This document shows positions 1 to 4,638 of a DNA stretch of 5,650 nt, in pieces (positions within the stretch are counted from its first letter, which is position 1; the number at the start of each line of letters is the position of its first letter). Location: NCBI GenBank assembly GCA_905203455.1, contig CAJKVX010000056.1:1-5650 (forward strand). Direction: 5' to 3'. Under the pieces are notes generated by a model, which saw only the letters and a list, made by a program, of their open reading frames with translations, ran no database searches and was not told where the DNA came from. Made by a program: the position numbers and the translations under genes. The DNA comes from an uncultured Eubacteriales bacterium (GTDB lineage: Bacteria; Bacillota; Clostridia; Christensenellales; UBA1242).

Positions 1-285
1 ACGGATTGTGAAGTTTTTTTTAACTTTGTTAGAAATCATTAATATTTCTTTTGCTATTATAAAACAAGTTTAACAATATTTCAAGAAAGTATGGGCATTT
101 TTTTAATTTAAAATCAAGTTGTGAAAGTTTTTAACTATTATTTTGCTACCATAAGTATTATTAGAACGAAAGGGAATTAAGTGCTATGCACATAAAGAAC
201 AAAATAAGATAGAGCGTATCAATAAGTCAACTGAGTAATAAGACTACTCAAATTCTACTCAATTTTAAGCAAAAATTAAAATTAG
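1..285. other. AT-rich non-coding region with diverged short repeats
   Basis: No credible coding sequence is visible on either strand here; stops are dense in all frames. Two short elements each occur twice in the same order. The first is TTGTGAAGTTTTTTTTAACT (6-25) and TTGTGAAAGTTTTTAACT (119-136). The second is TTTTGCTATTATAA (49-62) and TTTTGCTACCATAA (141-154). The second element contains a TGC + TATTAT or TACCAT arrangement resembling an extended -10 box, but neither copy has a well-spaced -35. An 11-bp near-perfect tandem repeat, CTACTCAAATT/CTACTCAATTT, lies at 244-265. The region may be upstream or downstream sequence of a gene outside the window. Confidence 0.5.
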
Positions 286-312
286 ATAAAAAACGCCACT
301 ATTTCTAGTGGC
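286..312 (-). terminator. Intrinsic terminator of tRNA-Gly
   Basis: Read on the minus strand, GCCACTA (306-312) pairs perfectly with TAGTGGC (295-301) around the four-base loop GAAA. After one C come six T residues (complement of 288-293). This is a textbook Rho-independent terminator placed 34 nt beyond the CCA end of tRNA-Gly. It closes that transcript as a single-gene unit. Confidence 0.85.
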
Positions 313-326
313 TAAATGGTTTACAT

Positions 327-346
327 GAACACAATAATTTGTGTTC
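327..346 (-). repeat. Hairpin directly abutting the tRNA-Gly CCA end
   Basis: GAACACAA (327-334) and TTGTGTTC (339-346) form a perfect 8-bp stem with a 4-nt loop. In the minus-strand transcript the stem begins at the nucleotide immediately after the encoded CCA (347-349). No T-tract follows, so it is not itself a terminator; the real one lies further on at 286-312. It may shape 3'-end processing of the tRNA precursor, which is inference. Confidence 0.6.
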
Positions 347-420
347 TGGAGCAGGTGAGGGGAATCGGACCCCCGTAACTCGCTTGGGAAGCGAGCACTC
401 TACCATTGAGTTACACCTGC
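347..420 (-). tRNA. tRNA-Gly (anticodon CCC)
   Basis: A full cloverleaf is readable on the minus strand. The acceptor GCAGGTG/CACCTGC is followed by discriminator T and an encoded CCA. The D arm is ACTC/GAGT with the loop GG. The anticodon stem CTCGC/GCGAG holds the loop TTCCCAA, giving anticodon CCC (complement of 386-388), which reads GGG glycine codons. The T arm GGGGG/CCCCT has the loop TCCGATT instead of the usual TTCGATT, so position 55 (complement of 368) is C rather than U. The tRNA stands alone, followed by its own hairpin and terminator. Upstream on the minus strand a TATAAT hexamer (504-509) is a possible but weak promoter with no good -35. Confidence 0.95.
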
Positions 421-578
421 ATGATTTAAACCTATTAAATTTAAATTTTTATTTTTGTTGTTGATTAAAAGTGCTTATTAAAGGTTTTAAAACATATTAT
501 TTAATTATATTTAATCTTTATTGCAACTTTAACATCAATAAGATATCACAATTTAACTGTAAGTGCAAGAATTTTTGC

Positions 579-606
579 AAAAAAATAACTCAAAGTTGAG
601 TTATTT
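579..606 (-). terminator. Intrinsic terminator of the TspO-family gene
   Basis: On the minus strand AAATAACTCA (597-606) pairs with TGAGTTATTT (583-592) around a 4-nt loop. The 3' arm runs into a 7-base T-tract (complement of 579-585). It begins 10 nt beyond the TAA stop of the gene ending at 617, the expected position for a Rho-independent terminator. The AT-rich stem makes it moderately strong. Confidence 0.75.
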
Positions 607-616
607 AAGAAAATGT

Positions 617-1375
617 TTAAGCATTTAGCAGACATATACCTAAGTTTAAATAGAAGGCATACATTAGCCATAATGTATAAATTGAATAAAGAATTCCGCC
701 TGCAAGGTTTCTGTAATAAAATCTGTAATTAGTTATAATGGCTGGTACAAGAACTATTCCACAAATTATTGTGCTTAGAATTAACATATCAAGCCTGAAG
801 AAGAACAATGGCCACATTATGTTAAAAAATAGGTTAATGCAGAACCAAATAATATCGCCCCGTCTTGTTTGCTCGGTTTGGTTTGGACTTAAAAACACTA
901 AAAAACCAGATACTCCAATTAACACATAAATAATTGCCCAAGCAATAGGGAAAACAATTTTAGGCACAACCGCTGGTGGCAAAACATGGTCTCTAAAATT
1001 AAACATTTGCCCACCAAGCAATGTTGCAAGCCCACCTGCAAGAAGGGTAGACCCAATAATTATTATTGCCCAAAGCCACCAGTTTTGTGGGTATGATGGT
1101 TTGTGAATGTGTGCTGTTTTGGGCGTTGTTGCTGTGAAATCTCGGGTTTGGTTTTTATTGTCCTCATCAATCTTTGTTGTTACAATTTCTTGCTTAATTT
1201 CTTCACCATTTTTAACAACATCAGCCTTAACTATTTTTTTGTTTTCAGTTTCCTGGGTGCTGGCTTTTACTGTTTTGTTGTTTTCACCTGTTGTTTTTGC
1301 ATTAAAATTTGCAGAATTTTTGGCGCTGTTTTTATTATTCGATTTATTTGTTCTTGTGGATTTGTTGCTATTCAT
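617..1375 (-). CDS. TspO/MBR-family membrane protein with long N-terminal extension
   Basis: This 252-residue protein combines a hydrophilic N-terminus (residues 1-95, rich in N, K, T and E) with a five-helix membrane domain (about 98-121, 139-162, 174-193, 196-215 and 222-246). Three stretches identify the domain as TspO/MBR: LPPAVVPKIVFPIAWAIIY (132-150), with the family's PP...VF...W..Y pattern; NLFFNIMWPLFFF (181-193); and YRNLAGGILYSIYTLWLMYA (221-240). Family members bind tetrapyrroles and sterols and are linked to porphyrin handling and stress responses; the ligand here cannot be told from sequence. The start is supported by AAAGGAG (1382-1388, minus strand) six bases before the ATG. 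The next Met is residue 124, inside the domain, so the extension seems genuine. Most family members are about 150-170 residues. It is divergent from the ABC-F gene and is followed by its own terminator. Confidence 0.9.
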   Translation of the reverse strand: MNSNKSTRTNKSNNKNSAKNSANFNAKTTGENNKTVKASTQETENKKIVKADVVKNGEEIKQEIVTTKIDEDNKNQTRDFTATTPKTAHIHKPSYPQNWWLWAIIIIGSTLLAGGLATLLGGQMFNFRDHVLPPAVVPKIVFPIAWAIIYVLIGVSGFLVFLSPNQTEQTRRGDIIWFCINLFFNIMWPLFFFRLDMLILSTIICGIVLVPAIITNYRFYYRNLAGGILYSIYTLWLMYAFYLNLGICLLNA

Positions 1376-1447
1376 ATAAAACTCCTTTGTTTTAGTGTTG
1401 ACAAACTATTTAATTTTAAACATATTTATTCTAAATTTAATTGTAGA

Positions 1448-1476
1448 TTGACTTTGGGATGTAAATATGTTAACCT
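1448..1476 (+). promoter_or_regulatory. Candidate promoter of the ABC-F/HAD operon
   Basis: TTGACT (1448-1453) is followed after 17 bp by TAACCT (1471-1476), which is preceded by TGT, an extended -10 arrangement. Transcription would start near 1483, just ahead of the AAGGAG at 1486-1491. The -10 match is poor apart from the extension. TTGACA at 1398-1403 is a second possible -35, but only with spacings of 18 bp or more to weak -10 matches. Confidence 0.35.
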
Positions 1477-1499
1477 TTACAAGATAAGGAGAAATTATT

Positions 1500-3071
1500 G
1501 TGATTCAATGTGTTAATGTTAGACTTCAATTTGGTGGCAGAGTTTTGTTTGACGAAGTTAATTTAAGGTTTGACAAAGGCAACTGTTATGGCATTATTGG
1601 CGCTAATGGTGCTGGGAAATCTACTTTTTTAAAACTTTTAAGTGGGCAGATTGAACCAAGTTCAGGCGAAGTTATTGTTGACAAAGGCAAAAGAATGAGC
1701 GTTTTATCTCAAAACCAAAATGAATTTGATGATAAAACAGTAACAGAAACTGTAATTTTAGGTCATAAAAGATTGGTTGAAATTATGAAAGAGAAAGAGG
1801 CTTTATACAGTAAGCCTGATTTTAGTGATGAAGATGGAATTAGAGCGGGTGAACTTGAAAACGAATTTTTGGAACTTAATGGTTGGGAAGCGGAAAGTGA
1901 GGCTCAAAACCTTCTTGCTTCGCTTGGTGTTAACCAAGACGATTACAACAAACTTATGAAAAATATTGAGCCAAAAATTAAAGTTAAGGTTTTGCTTGCA
2001 AAAGCACTTTTTATGAACCCAGATATTTTAATTCTAGATGAACCAACAAACAACCTTGATGCAAAAACTGTTAACTGGCTTGAAAATTATCTTTTAAATT
2101 TTGAAAACACTGTTATTGTAGTTTCACACAACAGATATTTTTTGAATAAAATTTGCACTCATATTTGTGATGTTGATTATGGCAAAATTAATATGTATGT
2201 TGGAAACTATGACTTTTGGTACGAAACAAGTCAACTTCTTGCAAGGCAAGCCAAAGAGCAGAATAAAAAAAGTGAACAAAGGGCAAAAGAGTTGCAAGAG
2301 TTTATTGCAAGGTTTAGTGCAAACGCCAGCAAAAGCAAGCAGGCAACAAGCAGGAAAAAAGAACTTGAAAAACTTACTTTTGTTGATATTAAACCTTCAA
2401 GCAGAAAATATCCTTATATTGATTTTAGACCAGAACGAGAAGTTGGCAACGAAGTTTTAAGGGTTGAAAAATTAACAAAAAAGGGATTTTTTGAAAATGT
2501 TTCATTTGTTGTAACAAAGGAAGACAAAATTGCCTTTTTAAGTGATAGGGCAAATGTTATCACCATGTTATTTAAAATTTTAGTTGGCGAAGAAAAGGCA
2601 GATAGTGGCAGTTTTAAATGGGGAGCCACAACAAGTGTTAGTTATTTGCCTGAAAATAACGATAAATATTTTGAAAATTGTGATTTAACTTTGGTTGAAT
2701 GGCTTGCCCAATTTAGCAAAGAAACTGACCAAACTTATCTTAGAAGTTGGCTTGGAAGAATGCTTTTTACGGGTGAAGAAGGAAACAAAAAAGCCAAAGT
2801 TCTAAGTGGTGGTGAAAAAGTAAGGTGTATGCTTGCAAGAGCCATGCTTAAAGCGGGAAATGTGTTAATTTTAGACGAGCCAACAAATCACCTTGACCTT
2901 GAAAGCATAACAGCCCTAAACAAGGGAATGATAAATTATAAATCACCAATGTTGTTTACAACTCATGACCATGAACTTTTGCAAACAGTTGCGAATAGAA
3001 TAATTGTGATTAACGGCACAAAGGTGTTTGATAAAGAAACAACTTATAACGACTATTTGGGTATTGATTAA
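1500..3071 (+). CDS. ABC-F family ATPase, YbiT/YkpA-like
   Basis: This soluble protein of 523 residues has two ATP-binding domains and no membrane segment, the ABC-F layout; E. coli YbiT is about 530. Members act on ribosomes as translation or antibiotic-protection factors. NBD1 has Walker A GANGAGKST (34-42), Walker B DILILDEPTNNLD (175-187) and H-loop His210, but its signature is degenerate (IEPKIKV, 156-162). A charged linker (about 240-315) contains the YbiT-like SANASKSKQATSR (273-285). NBD2 has intact LSGGE (435-439), Walker B LILDEPTNHLD (456-466) and His489. Its Walker A site reads FLSDRANVITML (346-357), without the glycines or lysine, and its Q-loop lacks glutamine (YLPENN, 382-387). 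The GTG start is set by AAGGAG (1486-1491) eight bases upstream and by the family-typical N-terminus MIQCVNVRLQFGGR. It probably shares a transcript with the HAD gene 14 nt downstream. An antibiotic-resistance role cannot be claimed; this subgroup is usually chromosomal housekeeping. Confidence 0.93.
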   Translation: MIQCVNVRLQFGGRVLFDEVNLRFDKGNCYGIIGANGAGKSTFLKLLSGQIEPSSGEVIVDKGKRMSVLSQNQNEFDDKTVTETVILGHKRLVEIMKEKEALYSKPDFSDEDGIRAGELENEFLELNGWEAESEAQNLLASLGVNQDDYNKLMKNIEPKIKVKVLLAKALFMNPDILILDEPTNNLDAKTVNWLENYLLNFENTVIVVSHNRYFLNKICTHICDVDYGKINMYVGNYDFWYETSQLLARQAKEQNKKSEQRAKELQEFIARFSANASKSKQATSRKKELEKLTFVDIKPSSRKYPYIDFRPEREVGNEVLRVEKLTKKGFFENVSFVVTKEDKIAFLSDRANVITMLFKILVGEEKADSGSFKWGATTSVSYLPENNDKYFENCDLTLVEWLAQFSKETDQTYLRSWLGRMLFTGEEGNKKAKVLSGGEKVRCMLARAMLKAGNVLILDEPTNHLDLESITALNKGMINYKSPMLFTTHDHELLQTVANRIIVINGTKVFDKETTYNDYLGID

Positions 3072-3085
3072 AGGAGTAAATTTTA

Positions 3086-3706
3086 ATGGTTATTGGCTTT
3101 GATATTGATTACACAGTTACAAATCCTTTTAAAGTTGAACTGGCTATTGCAAAAGATTTTTTAAAAGCACACAGAGTTAATGCTGATAACATAATTTACC
3201 CCGATGAATTTTCAATAATAAAAAAGTTTGGCGGAAGTGATAAACTTGCAGACAAATTTTGGAGTTTTTTTGGAACAACTATTTTAAAACACACTGCACC
3301 AAGAATAAACGCAGTTTCAACAATAAAAAAACTGAAAGAGCAGGGGCATGAAATTATATTCATCACGGCAAGAGGTGATAATGACTTTTTCAGAGATGAC
3401 AATCCTTATGTTTTAACATTTAATTGGTTAAAAAGAAATGGATTTGTTTTTGATAAACTTGTTTGCAGAGACAGCAAAAAACTTCAAAGTTGCCTTAGAA
3501 ATAATATTGATTTATTCATTGATGACAGTATTGATGTTATTAATAATCTTACAAGCGGTGGGGTTAATGCCGTTTTAATTGAGGCCCCACATAATAAAAA
3601 ATATAAAAATTCATTACCACAAAATTGTGAATATATTAAAGACATTAGCGAAGTTGTGGGCATTGCAAACAGAAAGGCATTAATTGAATGTGAATGTGAA
3701 AAATAA
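3086..3706 (+). CDS. HAD-superfamily phosphatase, 5'-nucleotidase (NT5C/YqfW)-like
   Basis: The product is 206 residues, cytosolic, with all four HAD motifs. Motif I is GFDIDYT (4-10), where Asp6 would be the nucleophile and Asp8 the general acid/base. Motif II is IFITAR (91-96) with Thr94. The motif III lysine is Lys131 or Lys132. Motif IV is LFIDDS (143-148) with Asp146/Asp147 for Mg2+ binding. The segment between motifs I and II (about 12-85) fits a helical C1 cap. The overall pattern, including NWLKRNGFVFDKLVC (113-127), resembles the NT5C/YqfW nucleotidase group; substrate is not predictable and a sugar-phosphate or nucleotide is possible. The AAGGAG (3071-3076) overlaps the last base of the upstream stop codon and sits 9 nt before the ATG, implying co-transcription and perhaps translational coupling with the ABC-F gene. 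No terminator is visible after its stop. Confidence 0.85.
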   Translation: MVIGFDIDYTVTNPFKVELAIAKDFLKAHRVNADNIIYPDEFSIIKKFGGSDKLADKFWSFFGTTILKHTAPRINAVSTIKKLKEQGHEIIFITARGDNDFFRDDNPYVLTFNWLKRNGFVFDKLVCRDSKKLQSCLRNNIDLFIDDSIDVINNLTSGGVNAVLIEAPHNKKYKNSLPQNCEYIKDISEVVGIANRKALIECECEK

Positions 3707-3765
3707 CATAAATTCTTTTGTGTTTGACAAATAGACTAAAAAGTAAAAAATTTTGACAAAAATAA

Positions 3766-3794
3766 TTGACAATAGGGTATTTTTAGTGTATTCT
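3766..3794 (+). promoter_or_regulatory. Promoter of the tRNA operon
   Basis: A consensus TTGACA (3766-3771) is followed after exactly 17 bp by TATTCT (3789-3794), placing the start near 3801 and leaving a leader of about 18 nt before tRNA-Pro. Two further perfect TTGACA hexamers lie upstream at 3753-3758 and 3724-3729; the nearer could pair with TATTTT (3778-3783) at 19 bp. Strong promoters are usual for tRNA operons. Confidence 0.7.
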
Positions 3795-3819
3795 ATACAA
3801 GTCAACGCAAAAGATAATT

Positions 3820-3896
3820 CGGGGTGTAGCGCAGTTTGGTAGCGCACGCGGTTTGGGTCCGTGGGGCCGGGAGTTCGAGTCTCTCCACCCCGACCA
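3820..3896 (+). tRNA. tRNA-Pro (anticodon TGG)
   Basis: A complete 77-nt cloverleaf with encoded CCA. The acceptor is CGGGGTG/CACCCCG, including the C1-G72 pair typical of bacterial tRNA-Pro. The D arm is GCGC/GCGC. The anticodon stem CGCGG/CCGTG carries loop TTTGGGT, so the anticodon is TGG (3854-3856). The T arm is GGGAG/CTCTC with loop TTCGAGT. It is the first gene of the six-tRNA operon; TGG can serve all proline codons with wobble modification. Confidence 0.97.
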
Positions 3897-3920
3897 TAAA
3901 TTGTCTTATTGCTGGGGTGT

Positions 3921-3997
3921 GGGCCTTTAGCTCAGTTGGTTAGAGCAACCGGCTCATAACCGGTCGGTCCGCGGTTCAAGTCCGTGAAGGCCCACCA
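3921..3997 (+). tRNA. tRNA with CAT anticodon, probably tRNA-Ile2 (lysidine), otherwise elongator Met
   Basis: The 77-nt cloverleaf has acceptor GGGCCTT/AAGGCCC, discriminator A and encoded CCA. The anticodon stem ACCGG/CCGGT has loop CTCATAA, anticodon CAT (3955-3957). It is not an initiator tRNA: it has a G1-C72 pair and lacks the GGG/CCC anticodon-stem pairs. C4-G69 and C5-G68 match the acceptor pairs that TilS uses in E. coli to select tRNA-Ile2 over tRNA-Met. The body also resembles, from memory, the Bacillus CAT isoleucine tRNA. I therefore favour isoleucine with lysidine at C34, reading AUA, which is frequent in this AT-rich genome. Automatic pipelines may call it Met. Confidence 0.9.
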
Positions 3998-4004
3998 ATA
4001 AGTT

Positions 4005-4081
4005 GGCTCGGTAGTTCAGCTGGTTAGAACGCTAGCCTGTCACGCTAGAGGTCGAGGGTTCAAGTCCCTTCCGAGTCGCCA
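4005..4081 (+). tRNA. tRNA-Asp (anticodon GTC)
   Basis: A 77-nt cloverleaf only 7 nt after the previous tRNA. Acceptor GGCTCGG/CCGAGTC contains one G-T wobble; discriminator G, a tRNA-Asp hallmark, precedes the encoded CCA. The D arm is GTTC/GAAC. Anticodon stem CTAGC/GCTAG has loop CTGTCAC, anticodon GTC (4039-4041). T arm is GAGGG/CCCTT with loop TTCAAGT. Confidence 0.97.
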
Positions 4082-4088
4082 ATTAACA

Positions 4089-4103
4089 ATGTGCTTTGCA
4101 CAT
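4089..4103 (+). repeat. Spacer hairpin abutting the 5' end of tRNA-Phe
   Basis: ATGTGC (4089-4094) and GCACAT (4098-4103) form a perfect 6-bp stem around TTT. The last stem base is immediately before the first base of tRNA-Phe at 4104, where RNase P must cut. No T-tract follows, so it is not a terminator. Confidence 0.6.
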
Positions 4104-4179
<76 letters not shown>

Positions 4180-4180
4180 C

Positions 4181-4222
4181 TAATTGGGCAACCAATTAAA
4201 AAATAGGCAACTTAAAAGTTGC
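4181..4222 (+). repeat. Two consecutive hairpins in the Phe-Thr spacer
   Basis: TAATTGG (4181-4187) and CCAATTA (4192-4198) form a perfect 7-bp stem closed by a GCAA tetraloop, a stable GNRA type. A second stem, GCAACT/AGTTGC (4207-4212 and 4217-4222), has loop TAAA. Neither is followed by a T-tract, so read-through to tRNA-Thr is expected; a role in precursor processing is inference. Confidence 0.55.
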
Positions 4223-4228
4223 AAAAAT

Positions 4229-4303
4229 GCCGGTGTGGCTCAATGGTAGAGCATCTGACTTGTAATCAGACGGTTGTTGGTTCGATTCCGACCACCGGCT
4301 CCA
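4229..4303 (+). tRNA. tRNA-Thr (anticodon TGT)
   Basis: A 75-nt cloverleaf. Acceptor GCCGGTG/CACCGGC is perfectly paired, with discriminator T and encoded CCA. The D arm is GCTC/GAGC, anticodon stem TCTGA/TCAGA with loop CTTGTAA (anticodon TGT, 4261-4263), and T arm GTTGG/CCGAC with loop TTCGATT. Fifth gene of the operon. Confidence 0.97.
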
Positions 4304-4306
4304 AAA

Positions 4307-4340
4307 ATGCCGAAGTGTAACAAAAGTTGCGGTTCGGTAT
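4307..4340 (+). repeat. Long imperfect hairpin in the Thr-Tyr spacer
   Basis: The outer stem pairs 4307-4314 (ATGCCGAA) with 4333-4340 (TTCGGTAT) over 8 bp including one G-T. After a 2x2 internal loop, an inner stem pairs GTAAC (4317-4321) with GTTGC (4326-4330) around AAAA. The first bases repeat the 5' flank and start of tRNA-Thr: CAAAAATGCCG occurs at both 4222-4232 and 4302-4312. This suggests the spacer could derive from a decayed tRNA-Thr copy. Confidence 0.5.
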
Positions 4341-4351
4341 TTAGTTTAAAT

Positions 4352-4436
4352 GGGAGGTTTGCAGAGCGGCCAAATGCAACGGACTGTAAATCCGTCGACT
4401 TCGTCTTCGGTGGTTCGAATCCACCACCTCCCACCA
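4352..4436 (+). tRNA. tRNA-Tyr (anticodon GTA)
   Basis: An 85-nt type II tRNA with the long variable arm expected of bacterial tRNA-Tyr (GAC/GTC stem after the anticodon arm). Acceptor is GGGAGGT/ACCTCCC, discriminator A and encoded CCA. Anticodon stem ACGGA/TCCGT has loop CTGTAAA, anticodon GTA (4386-4388). T arm is GGTGG/CCACC with loop TTCGAAT. It is the last gene of the operon, followed by an intrinsic terminator. Confidence 0.97.
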
Positions 4437-4465
4437 AAAGCGTTATATATCGTGTCTTAAGCGTT

Positions 4466-4499
4466 AAAATATCACAAAACATTGTGGTATTTTTGTTTT
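4466..4499 (+). terminator. Intrinsic terminator of the tRNA operon
   Basis: ATATCACAA (4469-4477) pairs with TTGTGGTAT (4482-4490), including one T-G pair, around loop AACA. Three further A-T pairs can extend it. The 3' side runs into TTTTTGTTTT. It sits 29 nt beyond tRNA-Tyr and would isolate the tRNA operon from the membrane-protein gene. Confidence 0.85.
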
Positions 4500-4602
4500 A
4501 ATTTTTTAAAATGCGTTCAATTGTAATTGTGTTTACAGTGTAGTAATTTTTCAAAACCTACTTTACAAAGGAGTTTTTATTTACTATCATACATTAAATA
4601 TT

Positions 4603-4630
4603 TTGACTAATTTTTCTTTTAATTTATAAT
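4603..4630 (+). promoter_or_regulatory. Near-consensus promoter giving a leaderless transcript
   Basis: TTGACT (4603-4608) and a perfect TATAAT (4625-4630) are 16 bp apart, close to the ideal housekeeping sigma promoter. Initiation 7-9 nt after the -10 box falls at A4637 or A4639, while the start codon of the following gene is at 4639. The mRNA would have a leader of 0-2 nt and no ribosome binding site. Confidence 0.7.
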
Positions 4631-4638
4631 AGTGTTAT

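Noticed and set aside
186..212. Eight-codon frame after GAAAGGGA near 168
   Set aside because: Too short, with an 11-nt spacer from a weak binding site and no conserved features.
738..1516. Plus-strand frames opposite the TspO-family gene (738-929, 1103-1516, 1107-1379)
   Set aside because: They are antisense to a well-supported gene, lack ribosome binding sites and show the skewed Phe/Cys/Val composition of a complementary strand.
2167..2629. Frames inside the ABC-F gene (2167-2460 plus, 2414-2629 minus)
   Set aside because: They overlap a full-length ABC-F sequence in other frames and resemble no protein family.
1500..3071. Reassignment of TGA to tryptophan, as in some Mollicutes
   Set aside because: All genes encode Trp with TGG and contain no in-frame TGA, so the standard code fits.
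3196..3402. Minus-strand frame inside the HAD gene
   Set aside because: Antisense shadow of a gene with all four HAD motifs; no ribosome binding site.
3707..3760. Terminator after the HAD gene
   Set aside because: The only pairing, TTTGT/ACAAA at 3723-3730 vicinity, is short and lacks a following T-tract.
4240..4482. Minus-strand reading frame with GGGGFEPPKTKSTDLQSV-type sequence
   Set aside because: It is the antisense translation of tRNA-Thr and tRNA-Tyr. This peptide pattern is a familiar spurious annotation arising from tRNA genes.
4274..4501. Plus-strand reading frame beginning MLVRFRPPAPK
   Set aside because: It runs through tRNA-Thr, its spacer, tRNA-Tyr and the operon terminator; it has no ribosome binding site and exists only because tRNAs happen to lack stops in this frame.
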